Shown: positions 30,501-45,782 of the stretch, one piece after another
How positions within the stretch are numbered: position 1 is the stretch's first letter
Layout of the letters: each line of letters starts with the position of its first letter
NCBI GenBank assembly: GCA_977017575.1
Contig: CDRNVI010000203.1
Span: 1 to 64,000, forward strand
DNA: 64,000 nt
From: Paramoeba atlantica
Taxonomy: Eukaryota > Discosea
Reading direction: 5' to 3'
Translations under genes and position numbers: made by a program
Notes under the pieces: model-generated
Told to the model about the DNA's origin: nothing
The model's input: the letters and a program-made list of their open reading frames with translations, nothing else
Database searches by the model: none

Positions 30501-32096
30501 AAATCACTGGAAAATTAGCAGTCTTTAAAGAACTTCGATACAAAAAAGTATCTTGACAATCTCTGTTGTTTTTGTTACAAAAAAATAGTAAATAACTTCA
30601 AACATATATACAAAATTAAACGTGTATAAAAAAAGAAAAACATACACTTTGATACATTCAATCAAAAAAGATCTCAATCATGTATCATTAACTTTAGCAT
30701 ATATGTAAGAAGTTCCTTGGTGATTAATTCTTTTACGGTTTTCATGTAATAAACATGTACGATAATCAACATCTGATTTTAACTCAAAGCAGAGTAATCA
30801 TCGTTAAATATCGTACAAAAGTTATTACAAAGAAAACTGCTAAGAATTATCATCAGGAAATTGCACTAAGATTTCCTTCAGAAATTCAAGTACAAATATC
30901 CGCTTAACTTATAAAAAGATATAAGTAGCTTCTATATATATTTTTTTATCGAAAAAACGATAAATAAATAAAGATCATGATAAGATTTCTACGAAATTCA
31001 ATCATGAAGCATACACTATAGTGTATGCAAATTATTACAAAAATAATAATTTTAAAATTTTTTTCTTCGTAATTCAAAGAAGAATTTACTTGAAAAAAAA
31101 TATAAATTTTAATGTTTTCGTGTTTAACTACAACTTAAATTTATATATATTTCGTTAAATTAAGAGAATAATTAAACGAAACTGTTACTCGGCAAAAATA
31201 AGGGAATTTTTGAGTAACAGACCGTTCAAATTGAAAACAAAAAAACAATTTGCACGGCAATTCTTGGGGTTTTTACGCCTCACGGCTTCGTGATCGGACT
31301 AAAGAGCAGTAGCGAGAGCAAGAAAGTTTGCAGGGGTAGTTGAGTTAGCTATTCCCGGTGGTAGCTAACCTCGATTCCTTAGTCTTTAGTTGTGGTAATT
31401 TGGGATAGCGAAGTAAAATTTTTAAAGTTCGCTATCGACAATTACTATTCTCTTTCATCTTTTGGCGTGCATTGCTAATTGATCCCAATAGACAATCACA
31501 TTCAGAAACGATCGTAGCTTTACCTATATGTATGTAAAATATCATACATAAGAATCAATAAGATCTGTTTCGTCTCCTCTTTTTTCTTTTAAAATAGCAG
31601 GACTAATCTATATTATATAATTATTATTCAACTTTTTTAATTATATTTTATCTGCTTGAACACCATAGTTCGATAAAAAATAAATAAAAAGATGAATAAA
31701 TAACTAAAAAATAAAGATAGACAAGAACAAGAATAGTTTAGTTTAATTCCGTGTTAAATCCTCAATCCTTAAGTCGGATTTGTCACTCCATATACGATCA
31801 AACTTTATTTACTTAAATTTTTACAAAGATAGTAAAATTAAAAGTATAAAGATGATCTAGCTCACCAGTTTTATTTAAATTAAAATCTTACACAATGATT
31901 TTATATTTATAAACTACTCGCTTCCATCGACCCTCGACTTTGTTGAAGTTTAAGTTTTTGAGTTTACGATATTAAAGAGAAAAAAAATATTATTGCGCTC
32001 TATTGGTGGGGCTTTCGTTAGATTATTAAAAGCTCAACGTCATTGTTCGCGTTTTACGTTACACTCCACAAGCTAAACAAGTGCGTTCTGCCTTAA
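27559..32096. repeat. Satellite unit 7 (type C, 4,538 bp)
   Basis: This is a type C copy (unit 4 coordinates +13685), carrying the unit 6/7-specific AGATCT substitution at 29788. It starts a run of three successive C units (6, 7, 8). Confidence 0.97.
31150..31449 (+). ncRNA. 300-nt covarying module, unit 7 (C form)
   Basis: C-G and G-C at the two covarying pairs. Confidence 0.42.
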
Positions 32097-35000
32097 TAAT
32101 CACTACCCCTCACCAAAAGGTCGCAATAATATATGTTTTTAGCGTTTAAGATCTGGAGACCATTTTCAAAATAGAAAATGTCAATCGCTTTTTTCTTACG
32201 CAAGTACGTCAAAAAAATCGTTTTTCTCCATGAGCTAAAACGAGTTAGTTCGATCGGGCTTTTTTTGATGCTTTTTTTGGATCGCAGCTTCAACAAAAAA
32301 AAATTTCTGCTGCTGTTTTCCAACAAAGAAAATTATAAAAAAATAATTTTGTTGTTGTCAAATACGATCTTTTAAAATATAAAATTTTTTTTATCGTTAT
32401 AAATTTTATTCCAACATAAATTTGTTGGAAAAGTAACAGTAAAAAGTTGTTAATGAAAAAAAATAAATTCATTAACAACAACGTTGATGAAAAATATCAA
32501 TCAACGCTGTTAAATTTCCAACAAAATAATGTCAGAAAAAAATTTCTGCCGAAATAATTTAGCTGATTAAATTTTTATCACGACAAAAATATTTTTTTGT
32601 GGATCAATTAAATCGTTATTAACAAAAAAGTTATAACGCTGTTAATTTTCCAACCTAAAAATTTTTTATCTCTCAAAAAATATTTTTTGATGTTCAAAGT
32701 TATCGTTTGATAACAAAAAAGTTATAACGCTGTAACTTTTCCAACAAAAAAAATTTTTTTTCGTGTTAAAAATTATTTTTGATCAATAAAAATTATTTTC
32801 GATGTTCAAATTCATCGTTTGATAACAAAAAAGTTATAACGCTGTTAATTTTCCATCAAAAATTATTTTTTTTTGCTTCAAAAATTTTTTTTAACATAAA
32901 AATTTATAATGATGATTACAAAATAAGTGTTGCAACTCAAAAAAGTTGTTTAACACTGTTAATTTTCCATCAACATCATAATTTTTATTTAAAAATTTTA
33001 ATCAAGATCAATTTTATAAACATTTTTTGTAAAAAAATTAAAATTTTTACTGGAAAATTACGGTGAGATGCATAAAAATTAGATTTAAACATAAATTTAT
33101 GCAAACTACCGTTTAATTTCCAACAAAATTTAAATTTTTTTCATTCAAAAATAGATTTTTTTAATTTTTCGCCGACAAAATTGAAAAAAAATTGAATTTT
33201 CATTCAAAAAGTTGTAAAATTGAGTCTCAGGATGAAAAAGTGGAAAAAGACCACATTTTATCAATTCGACGCTAAATTAGCAAAAAATTTCAATTTCTAC
33301 ACCTAAATGACTGTAGAAATTGGTGTTTTCCTACAATTTTGTGGAAATCCCTGACAAACACTGCTAAATTTCCAACAAAAAGTCAATTTGCAGGTGCTGC
33401 CCGTGGATTTTCCAACAAAATACTAGCAAAACTACTCAAAATGCTATTTTTCCGGCAGAAAACCGTCAAAATCTGCTTTTTCTGGGCAGGAATGACAAAA
33501 ACGGCCCAAAAAAGGCCCTGTCATTTTGCCCAAAAACGCAGTATTTTTTCCTGTTCTGGCCTGCAAATTAGCGGATGTCCAAAGCCCCCAAAAAAAGTGA
33601 CTTGGACTCCGAGCCGACTCGAAAAGTCGTATTTTCCGGCAGAAACGAAAAAATATGCCACATTTTGTCCGACGATTATTTACAACTTTTTCTCGCATCC
33701 CATCATGGCGATTTTGCGGATCTGCAGGTTGGGAGGGAGCCAACTGCATTTTTTGGCCGTTTTGAACCCGTTTTGTAAAAAATCGCATATATAAACTCCA
33801 TAATTTCCCCTCAGAAATCTGCCACTTTTGGAGGCCAAAAAGTGTTTTGCAGAATCTCGAGGGCAAAATAGGAGTTTTTTGACCCGATTTTGTGAACAAA
33901 ACTGGCATCAAAAACTATTCCAAATGCTCCAATCCGAATTTCAGCTATTGAACACTAAAAATGCTGAAAATCGCTATTTCGCACTGGAATTCCGCCAAAA
34001 CTCCTTTTCAATGCGTATTTTGGGCGAGAAAACCGTCGATTTTATAATTTTTAAACTTTTTTTTGTATAATTTATCATTTTTAGCGCGGATTTCTATAAT
34101 TTCTCGCATAATTTATTAGTTTTATAGCGTTGTAGTTAAAATTTTCATAATTTTATCATCAAAGTCATCATTTTTCTATAATTTCAAACAAAATTATTAA
34201 AAAAAATGTTGTCTCAGACGAAAAAATTGCATGAAAGTTGTTAAACAACACTAAAACTAAAAAAATATCCCGCAGAAATTAAAAAACCGTGATAAAAATT
34301 TATAAATTCAAAAGAAAAATTTAAAAATCTTAAAAATTTATGATGAAATCATCTTCTTTGTACCAAAATCAGATGTAAACATCAAAAAATTTTTTTAAAA
34401 TCACTAGCTGAAACCATCGTCTATGGTTTCTTTTGTTAATGATCAATGTTTTCATTTCATTCATAACATTTTCACGTTAACTTCGTTCAACTAACTTGAA
34501 TTTTATTAAAATTATGATTCATAAAATAATTTTTTCATTGCTAAAAATAGAATCGCAATGGAAATTATTATGAAACAAGTTTTAATAATTCAAACTTAAG
34601 TTTGAACTCGAGTTATAAAATTTTAATAACATTAATATATACTTTTAAATAACTTCTATAATTAATTCAAAAGAGAATTTATAATTATGAACTTATAAAA
34701 CTATATTTAATGATTTAAAAATTTAATAACTTGTTCTAATGTTTTCAATGTAATACGATATTTACGATATATGATCTTCTTTGTTCCAAAATCAGATGTT
34801 GATTATCGTACATTCTTATTACATGAAAACAAAGAACAGCTACGGATAAGAACTGAAATGCCTTCCATATACCGAGATACTTTAAATTGATTATAGATAA
34901 ATTTTCTAAAATATTTAATTACAAAAATAATTTAAAATATTATTTACAAAACTTATAAATATAATCAATAAAAGTATACGTTATAAAGGAGCGCATAGTT

Positions 35001-36635
35001 CCTATCACTTTTAAATACGCTATTTTCCTTGATAAAAAAAATCACTGGAAAATTAGCAGTCTTTAAAGAACTTCGATACAAAAAAGTATCTTGACAATCT
35101 CTGTTGTTTTTGTTACAAAAAAATAGTAAATAACTTCAAACATATATACAAAATTAAACGTGTATAAAAAAAGAAAAACATACACTTTGATACATTCAAT
35201 CAAAAAAGATCTCAATCATGTATCATTAACTTTAGCATATATGTAAGAAGTTCCTTGGTGATTAATTCTTTTACGGTTTTCATGTAATAAACATGTACGA
35301 TAATCAACATCTGATTTTAACTCAAAGCAGAGTAATCATCGTTAAATATCGTACAAAAGTTATTACAAAGAAAACTGCTAAGAATTATCATCAGGAAATT
35401 GCACTAAGATTTCCTTCAGAAATTCAAGTACAAATATCCGCTTAACTTATAAAAAGATATAAGTAGCTTCTATATATATTTTTTTATCGAAAAAACGATA
35501 AATAAATAAAGATCATGATAAGATTTCTACGAAATTCAATCATGAAGCATACACTATAGTGTATGCAAATTATTACAAAAATAATAATTTTAAAATTTTT
35601 TTCTTCGTAATTCAAAGAAGAATTTACTTGAAAAAAAATATAAATTTTAATGTTTTCGTGTTTAACTACAACTTAAATTTATATATATTTCGTTAAATTA
35701 AGAGAATAATTAAACGAAACTGTTACTCGGCAAAAATAAGGGAATTTTTGAGTAACAGACCGTTCAAATTGAAAACAAAAAAACAATTTGCACGGCAATT
35801 CTTGGGGTTTTTACGCCTCACGGCTTCGTGATCGGACTAAAGAGCAGTAGCGAGAGCAAGAAAGTTTGCAGGGGTAGTTGAGTTAGCTATTCCCGGTGGA
35901 AGCTAACCTCGATTCTTTAGTCTTTAGTTGTGGTAATTTGGGATAGTGAAGTAAAATTTTTAAAGTTCACTATCGACAATTACTATTCTCTTTCATCTTT
36001 TGGCGTGCATTGCTAATTGATCCCAATAGACAATCACATTCAGAAATGATCGTTGCTATCCCTATATGTATGTAAAATATCATACATAAGAATCAATAAG
36101 ATCTATTTCGTCTCCTCTTTCATCCTTTTAACATAGCAAGACTAATCTATATTATATAATTATTATTCAACTTTTTTAATTATATTTTATCTGCTTGAAC
36201 ACCATAGTTCGATAAAAAATAAATAAAAAGATGAATAAATAACTAAAAAATAAAGATAGACAAGAACAAGAATAGTTTAGTTTAATTCCGTGTTAAATCC
36301 TCAATCCTTAAGTCGGATTTGTCACTCCATATACGATCAAACTTTATTTACTTAAATTTTTACAAAGATAGTAAAATTAAAAGTATAAAGATGATCTAGC
36401 TCACCAGTTTTATTTAAATTAAAATCTTACACAATGATTTTATATTTATAAACTACTCGCTTCCATCGACCCTCGACTTTGTTGAAGTTTAAGTTTTTGA
36501 GTTTACGATATTAAAGAGAAAAAAAATATTATTGCGCTCTATTGGTGGGGCTTTCGTTAAATTATTAAAAGCTCAACGTCATTGTTCGCGTTTTACGTTA
36601 CACTCCACAAGCTAAACAAGTGCGTTCTGCCTTAA
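32097..36635. repeat. Satellite unit 8 (type C switching to A, 4,539 bp)
   Basis: The unit is type C up to AGCAGTAGCGAG (T at 35848). It is type A from GGTGGAAGC (A at 35900) to its end, including the T-A form of the covarying stem and the A-type CATCCTTTTAACATAGCAAGAC segment. The exchange point lies between 35848 and 35900, inside the 300-nt structured module. The module here is therefore a C/A chimera yet keeps every stem paired. Confidence 0.95.
35688..35987 (+). ncRNA. 300-nt covarying module, unit 8 (C/A chimera)
   Basis: The 5' part is type C (GATCGGACTAAAG, AGCAGTAG). The 3' part from 35900 is type A, with CTTTAGTC restoring full pairing to GACTAAAG and T-A in the terminal hairpin. 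Both arms of that hairpin come from the same parent. Confidence 0.42.
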
Positions 36636-39600
36636 TAATCACTACCCCTCACCAAAAGGTCGCAATAATATATGTTTTTAGCGTTTAAGATCTGGAGACC
36701 ATTTTCAAAATAGAAAATGTCAATCGCTTTTTTCTTACGCAAGTACGTCAAAAAAATCGTTTTTCTCCATGAGCTAAAACGAGTTAGTTCGATCGGGCTT
36801 TTTTTGATGCTTTTTTTGGATCGCAGCTTCAACAAAAAAAAATTTCCGCTGCTGTTTTCCAACAAAGAAAATTATAAAAAAATAATTTTGTTGTTGTCAA
36901 ATACGATCTTTTAAAATATAAAATTTTTTTTATCGTTATAAATTTTATTCCGACATAAATTTGTTGGAAAAGTAACAGTAAAAAGTTGTTAATGAAAAAA
37001 AAATAAATTCATTAACAACAACGTTGATGAAAAATAACAATCAACGCTGTTAAATTTCCAACAAAATAATGTCAGAAAAAAATTTCTGCCGAAATAATTT
37101 AGCTGATTAAATTTTTATCACGACAAAAATATTTTTTTGTTGATCAATTAAATCGTTATTAACAAAAAAGTTATAACGCTGTTAATTTTCCAACATAAAA
37201 ATTTTTTATCTCTCAAAAAATATTTTTTGATGTTCAAAGTTATCGTTTGATAACAAAAAAGTTATAACGCTGTAACTTTTCCAACAAAAAAAATTTTTTT
37301 TCGTGTTAAAAATTATTTTTGATCAATAAAAATTATTTTCGATGTTCAAATTCATCGTTTGATAACAAAAAAGTTATAACGCTGTTAATTTTCCATCAAA
37401 AATTATTTTTTTTGCTTCAAAAATTTTTTTTAACATAAAAATTTATAATGATGATTACAAAATAAGTGTTGCAACTCAAAAAAGTTGTTTAACACTGTTA
37501 ATTTTCCATCAACATCATAATTTTTATTTAAAAATTTTAATCAAAATCAATTTTATAAACATTTTTTGTAAAAAAATTAAAATTTTTACTGGAAAATTAC
37601 GGTGAGATGCATAAAAATTAGATTTAAACATAAATTTATGCAAACTACCGTTTAATTTCCAACAAAATTTAAATTTTTTTCATTCAAAAATAGATTTTTT
37701 TAATTTTTCGCCGACAAAATTGAAAAAAAATTGAATTTTCATTCAAAAAGTTGTAAAATTGAGTCTCAGGATGAAAAAGTGGAAAAAGACCACATTTTAT
37801 CAATTCGACGCTAAATTAGCAAAAAATTTCAATTTCTACACCTAAATGACTGTAGAAATTGGTGTTTTCCTACAATTTTGTGGAAACTCCTGACAAACAC
37901 TGCTAAATTTCCAACAAAAAGTCAATTTGCAGGTGCTGCCCGTGGATTTTCCAACAAAATACTAGCAAAACTACTCAAAATGCTATTTTTCCGGCAGAAA
38001 ACCGTCAAAATCTGCTTTTTCTGGGCAGGAATGACAAAAACGGCCCAAAAAAGGCCCTGTCATTTTGCCCAAAAACGCAGTATTTTTTCCTGTTCTGGCC
38101 TGCAAATTAGCGGATGTCCAAGTGCCCCAAAAAAAGTGACTTGGACTCCGAGCCGACTCGAAAAGTCGTATTTTCCGGCAGAAACGAAAAAATATGCCAC
38201 ATTTTGTCCGACGATTATTTACAACTTTTTCTCGCATCCCATCATAGCGATTTTGCGGATCTGCAAGTTGGGAGGGAACCAACTGCATTTTTTGGCCGTT
38301 TTGAACCCGTTTTGTAAAAAATCGCATATATAAACTCCATAATTTCCCCTCAGAAATCTGCCACTTTTGGACGCCAAAAAGTGTTTTGCAGAATCTCGAG
38401 GGCAAAATAGGAGTTTTTTGACCCGATTTTGTGAACAAAACTGGCATCAAAAACTATTCCAAATGCTCCAATCCGAATTTCAGCTATTGAACACTAAAAA
38501 TGCTGAAAATCGCTATTTCGCACTGGAATTCCGCCAAAACTCCTTTTCAATGCGTATTTTGGGCGAGAAAATCGTGAATTTTATAATTTTTAAACTTTTT
38601 TTTGTATAATTTATCATTTTTAGCGCGGATTTGTATAATTTCTCGCATAATTTATTAGTTTTATAGCGTTGTAGTTAAAATTTTCATAATTTTATCATCA
38701 AAGTCATCATTTTTCTATAATTTCAAACAAAATTATTAAAAAAAATGTTGTCTCAGACGAAAAAATTGCATGAAAGTTGTTAAACAACACTAAAACTAAA
38801 AAAATATCCCGCAGAAATTAAAAAACCGTGATAAAAATTTATAAATTCAAAAGAAAAATTTAAAAATCTTAAAAATTTATGATGAAATCATCTTCTTTGT
38901 ACCAAAATCAGATGTAAACATCAAAAAATTTTTTTAAAATCACTAGTTGAAACCATCGTCTATGGTTTCTTTTGTTAATGATCAATGTTTTCATTTCATT
39001 CATAACATTTTCACGTTAACTTCGTTCAACTAACTTGAATTTTATTAAAATTATGATTCATAAAATAATTTTTTCATTGCTAAAAATAAAACCGCAATGG
39101 AAATTATTATGAAACAAGTTTTAATAATTCAAACTTAAGTTTGAACTCGAGTTATAAAATTTTAATAACATTAATATATACTTTTAAATAACTTCTATAA
39201 TTAATTCAAAAGAGAATTTATAATTAAGAACTTATAAAACTATATTTAATGATTTAAAACTTAATAACTTGTTGTAATGTTTTCAATATAATAATATATT
39301 TACGATATATTATCTTCTTTGTTCCAAAATCAGATGTTGATTATCGTACATTCTTATTACATGAAAACATAACAACATAAAGAATACAATAGGCACTCCT
39401 TACATTTAAATGCCCTTAATATAATTTATCGATATATTTAATTACACAAATAATTTAAAATATAATTTATAAAATATTAATAAAGTTCATGTAAAATGTA
39501 AGAAGTTACCCTAGTTTTCCTGGTATTGTGAGTATGTTTTCATGTAATAAACATGTACGATAATCAACATCTGATTTTGACTCAAAGCAGAGTAATCATC

Positions 39601-41244
39601 GTTAAATATCGTTACAAAGTTATTACAAATAAAACATAAATCACTAATAACAGGAAAATATTAAATACAAAAATATTTAATAAACTTCGATGCAAAAAAG
39701 CATCTTGACAATCTCTGTGTTTTTGTTAAAAAAAATAGCGTAAAACTACAAAACCATATATATAAAATGAAAAGTGTATAAAAAAGAAAAGCATACACTT
39801 TGATACATTCAATCGAAAAATATCTCAATCATGTATCATTAATTTTAGTATATATGGTAGGAGTTTTACCTTTACAGTGCTATTAGTCATGTTTTCATGT
39901 AATAAGAATGTACGATAATCAACATCTGATTTGCACTCAAAGTAGAGTAATCATCGTTAAATATCAGTACAAAGTCATTACAAGAAAACTAAAGATTAAA
40001 GCACTGTAAAATTGCACTAAGATTTCCTTCAGAAATTCAAGTGCAAATATCCGCCCAACTTATAAAATATAAGTGGCGTCTATATATATTTTTTTATCGA
40101 AAAAAACGATAAATAAATAAAGATCATGATAAGATTTCTACGAAATTCAATCATGAAGCATACACTATAGTGTATGCAAATTATTACAAAAATAATAATT
40201 TTAAAATTTTTTCTTCGAAATTCAAAGAAGAATTTATTCGAAAAAAATATAAATTTTAATGTTTTCGTGTTTAACTACAACTTAAATTTATATATATTTC
40301 GTTAAATTAAGAGAATAATTAAACGAAACTGTTACTCGGCAAAAATAAGGGAATTTTTGAGTAACAGACCGTTCAAATTGAAAACAAAAAAACAATTTGC
40401 ACGGCAATTCTTGGGGTTTTTACGCCTCACGGCTTCGTGATTGGACTAAAGAGCAGGAGCGAGAGCAAGAAAGTTTGCAGGGGTAGTTGAGTTAGCTATT
40501 CCCGGTGGAAGCTAACCTCGATTCTTTAGTCTTTAGTTGTGGTAATTTGGGATAGTGAAGTAAAATTTTTAAAGTTCACTATCGACAATTACTATTCTCT
40601 TTCATCTTTTGGCGTGCATTGCTAATTGATCCCAATAGACAATCACATTCAGAAATGATCGTTGCTATCCCTATATGTATGTAAAATATCATACATAAGA
40701 ATCAATAAGATCTATTTCGTCTCCTCTTTCATCCTTTTAACATAGCAAGACTAATCTATATTATATAATTATTATTCAACTTTTTTAATTATATTTTATC
40801 TGCTTGAACACCATAGTTCGATAAAAAATAAATAAAAAGATGAATAAATAACTAAAAAATAAAGATAGACAAGAACAAGAATAGTTTAGTTTAATTCCGT
40901 GTTAAATCCTCAATCCTTAAGTCGGATTTGTCACTCCATATACGATCAAACTTTATTTACTTAAATTTTTACAAAGATAGTAAAATTAAAAGTATAAAGA
41001 TGATCTAGCTCACCAGTTTTATTTAAATTAAAATCTTACACAATGATTTTATATTTATAAACTACTCGCTTCCATCGACCCTCGACTTTGTTGAAGTTTA
41101 AGTTTTTGAGTTTACGATATTAAAGAGAAAAAAAATATTATTGCGCTCTATTGGTGGGGCTTTCGTTAGATTATTAAAAGCTCAACGTCATTGTTCGCGT
41201 TTTACGTTACACTCCACAAGCTAAACAAGTGCGTTCTGCCTTAA
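36636..41244. repeat. Satellite unit 9 (type A, C-like end, 4,609 bp)
   Basis: This is a type A copy (unit 1 coordinates +36635) until the last few hundred bases. TTTCGTTAGATT at 41161 is the C-type form, while CATAGCAAGACT at 40741 is still A, so a switch falls between them, just before the following C unit. Confidence 0.95.
40297..40596 (+). ncRNA. 300-nt covarying module, unit 9 (A form)
   Basis: T-A and G-C at the two covarying pairs. Confidence 0.42.
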
Positions 41245-44200
41245 TAATCACTACCCCTCACCAAAAGGTCGCAATAATATATGTTTTTAGCGTTTAAGAT
41301 CTGGAGACCATTTTCAAAATAGAAAATGTCAATCGCTTTTTTCTTACGCAAGTACGTCAAAAAAATCGTTTTTCTCCATGAGCTAAAACGAGTTAGTTCG
41401 ATCGGGCTTTTTTTGATGCTTTTTTTGGATCGCAGCTTCAACAAAAAAAAATTTCTGCTGCTGTTTTCCAACAAAGAAAATTATAAAAAAATAATTTTGT
41501 TGTTGTCAAATACGATCTTTTAAAATATAAAATTTTTTTTATCGTTATAAATTTTATTCCAACATAAATTTGTTGGAAAAGTAACAGTAAAAAGTTGTTA
41601 ATGAAAAAAAATAAATTCATTAACAACAACGTTGATGAAAAATATCAATCAACGCTGTTAAATTTCCAACAAAATAATGTCAGAAAAAAATTTCTGCCGA
41701 AATAATTTAGCTGATTAAATTTTTATCACGACAAAAATATTTTTTTGTGGATCAATTAAATCGTTATTAACAAAAAAGTTATAACGCTGTTAATTTTCCA
41801 ACCTAAAAATTTTTTATCTCTCAAAAAATATTTTTTGATGTTCAAAGTTATCGTTTGATAACAAAAAAGTTATAACGCTGTAACTTTTCCAACAAAAAAA
41901 ATTTTTTTTCGTGTTAAAAATTATTTTTGATCAATAAAAATTATTTTCGATGTTCAAATTCATCGTTTGATAACAAAAAAGTTATAACGCTGTTAATTTT
42001 CCATCAAAAATTATTTTTTTTTGCTTCAAAAATTTTTTTTAACATAAAAATTTATAATGATGATTACAAAATAAGTGTTGCAACTCAAAAAAGTTGTTTA
42101 ACACTGTTAATTTTCCATCAACATCATAATTTTTATTTAAAAATTTTAATCAAGATCAATTTTATAAACATTTTTTGTAAAAAAATTAAAATTTTTACTG
42201 GAAAATTACGGTGAGATGCATAAAAATTAGATTTAAACATAAATTTATGCAAACTACCGTTTAATTTCCAACAAAATTTAAATTTTTTTCATTCAAAAAT
42301 AGATTTTTTTAATTTTTCGCCGACAAAATTGAAAAAAAATTGAATTTTCATTCAAAAAGTTGTAAAATTGAGTCTCAGGATGAAAAAGTGGAAAAAGACC
42401 ACATTTTATCAATTCGACGCTAAATTAGCAAAAAATTTCAATTTCTACACCTAAATGACTGTAGAAATTGGTGTTTTCCTACAATTTTGTGGAAATCCCT
42501 GACAAACACTGCTAAATTTCCAACAAAAAGTCAATTTGCAGGTGCTGCCCGTGGATTTTCCAACAAAATACTAGCAAAACTACTCAAAATGCTATTTTTC
42601 CGGCAGAAAACCGTCAAAATCTGCTTTTTCTGGGCAGGAATGACAAAAACGGCCCAAAAAAGGCCCTGTCATTTTGCCCAAAAACGCAGTATTTTTTCCT
42701 GTTCTGGCCTGCAAATTAGCGGATGTCCAAAGCCCCCAAAAAAAGTGACTTGGACTCCGAGCCGACTCGAAAAGTCGTATTTTCCGGCAGAAACGAAAAA
42801 ATATGCCACATTTTGTCCGACGATTATTTACAACTTTTTCTCGCATCCCATCATGGCGATTTTGCGGATCTGCAGGTTGGGAGGGAGCCAACTGCATTTT
42901 TTGGCCGTTTTGAACCCGTTTTGTAAAAAATCGCATATATAAACTCCATAATTTCCCCTCAGAAATCTGCCACTTTTGGAGGCCAAAAAGTGTTTTGCAG
43001 AATCTCGAGGGCAAAATAGGAGTTTTTTGACCCGATTTTGTGAACAAAACTGGCATCAAAAACTATTCCAAATGCTCCAATCCGAATTTCAGCTATTGAA
43101 CACTAAAAATGCTGAAAATCGCTATTTCGCACTGGAATTCCGCCAAAACTCCTTTTCAATGCGTATTTTGGGCGAGAAAACCGTCGATTTTATAATTTTT
43201 AAACTTTTTTTTGTATAATTTATCATTTTTAGCGCGGATTTCTATAATTTCTCGCATAATTTATTAGTTTTATAGCGTTGTAGTTAAAATTTTCATAATT
43301 TTATCATCAAAGTCATCATTTTTCTATAATTTCAAACAAAATTATTAAAAAAAATGTTGTCTCAGACGAAAAAATTGCATGAAAGTTGTTAAACAACACT
43401 AAAACTAAAAAAATATCCCGCAGAAATTAAAAAACCGTGATAAAAATTTATAAATTCAAAAGAAAAATTTAAAAATCTTAAAAATTTATGATGAAATCAT
43501 CTTCTTTGTACCAAAATCAGATGTAAACATCAAAAAATTTTTTTAAAATCACTAGCTGAAACCATCGTCTATGGTTTCTTTTGTTAATGATCAATGTTTT
43601 CATTTCATTCATAACATTTTCACGTTAACTTCGTTCAACTAACTTGAATTTTATTAAAATTATGATTCATAAAATAATTTTTTCATTGCTAAAAATAGAA
43701 TCGCAATGGAAATTATTATGAAACAAGTTTTAATAATTCAAACTTAAGTTTGAACTCGAGTTATAAAATTTTAATAACATTAATATATACTTTTAAATAA
43801 CTTCTATAATTAATTCAAAAGAGAATTTATAATTATGAACTTATAAAACTATATTTAATGATTTAAAAATTTAATAACTTGTTCTAATGTTTTCAATGTA
43901 ATACGATATTTACGATATATGATCTTCTTTGTTCCAAAATCAGATGTTGATTATCGTACATTCTTATTACATGAAAACAAAGAACAGCTACGGATAAGAA
44001 CTGAAATGCCTTCCATATACCGAGATACTTTAAATTGATTATAGATAAATTTTCTAAAATATTTAATTACAAAAATAATTTAAAATATTATTTACAAAAC
44101 TTATAAATATAATCAATAAAAGTATACGTTATAAAGGAGCGCATAGTTCCTATCACTTTTAAATACGCTATTTTCCTTGATAAAAAAAATCACTGGAAAA

Positions 44201-45782
44201 TTAGCAGTCTTTAAAGAACTTCGATACAAAAAAGTATCTTGACAATCTCTGTTGTTTTTGTTACAAAAAAATAGTAAATAACTTCAAACATATATACAAA
44301 ATTAAACGTGTATAAAAAAAGAAAAACATACACTTTGATACATTCAATCAAAAAAGATCTCAATCATGTATCATTAACTTTAGCATATATGTAAGAAGTT
44401 CCTTGGTGATTAATTCTTTTACGGTTTTCATGTAATAAACATGTACGATAATCAACATCTGATTTTAACTCAAAGCAGAGTAATCATCGTTAAATATCGT
44501 ACAAAAGTTATTACAAAGAAAACTGCTAAGAATTATCATCAGGAAATTGCACTAAGATTTCCTTCAGAAATTCAAGTACAAATATCCGCTTAACTTATAA
44601 AAAGATATAAGTAGCTTCTATATATATTTTTTTATCGAAAAAACGATAAATAAATAAAGATCATGATAAGATTTCTACGAAATTCAATCATGAAGCATAC
44701 ACTATAGTGTATGCAAATTATTACAAAAATAATAATTTTAAAATTTTTTTCTTCGTAATTCAAAGAAGAATTTACTTGAAAAAAAATATAAATTTTAATG
44801 TTTTCGTGTTTAACTACAACTTAAATTTATATATATTTCGTTAAATTAAGAGAATAATTAAACGAAACTGTTACTCGGCAAAAATAAGGGAATTTTTGAG
44901 TAACAGACCGTTCAAATTGAAAACAAAAAAACAATTTGCACGGCAATTCTTGGGGTTTTTACGCCTCACGGCTTCGTGATCGGACTAAAGAGCAGTAGCG
45001 AGAGCAAGAAAGTTTGCAGGGGTAGTTGAGTTAGCTATTCCCGGTGGTAGCTAACCTCGATTCCTTAGTCTTTAGTTGTGGTAATTTGGGATAGCGAAGT
45101 AAAATTTTTAAAGTTCGCTATCGACAATTACTATTCTCTTTCATCTTTTGGCGTGCATTGCTAATTGATCCCAATAGACAATCACATTCAGAAACGATCG
45201 TAGCTTTACCTATATGTATGTAAAATATCATACATAAGAATCAATAAGATCTGTTTCGTCTCCTCTTTTTTCTTTTAAAATAGCAGGACTAATCTATATT
45301 ATATAATTATTATTCAACTTTTTTAATTATATTTTATCTGCTTGAACACCATAGTTCGATAAAAAATAAATAAAAAGATGAATAAATAACTAAAAAATAA
45401 AGATAGACAAGAACAAGAATAGTTTAGTTTAATTCCGTGTTAAATCCTCAATCCTTAAGTCGGATTTGTCACTCCATATACGATCAAACTTTATTTACTT
45501 AAATTTTTACAAAGATAGTAAAATTAAAAGTATAAAGATGATCTAGCTCACCAGTTTTATTTAAATTAAAATCTTACACAATGATTTTATATTTATAAAC
45601 TACTCGCTTCCATCGACCCTCGACTTTGTTGAAGTTTGAGTGTTTGAGTTTACGATATTAAAGAGAAAAAAAATATTATTGCGCTCTATTGGTGGGGCTT
45701 TCGTTAAATTATTAAAAGCTCAACGTCATTGTTCGCGTTTTACGTTACACTCCACAAGCTAAACAAGTGCGTTCTGCCTTAA
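41245..45782. repeat. Satellite unit 10 (type C, 4,538 bp)
   Basis: This is a type C copy (unit 4 coordinates +27371). Its last 150 bases carry the GTTTGAGTGTTTGAG and GTTAAATT forms that precede B units, so the C to B transition occurs upstream of the nominal boundary at 45783. Confidence 0.96.
44836..45135 (+). ncRNA. 300-nt covarying module, unit 10 (C form)
   Basis: C-G and G-C at the two covarying pairs. Confidence 0.42.
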
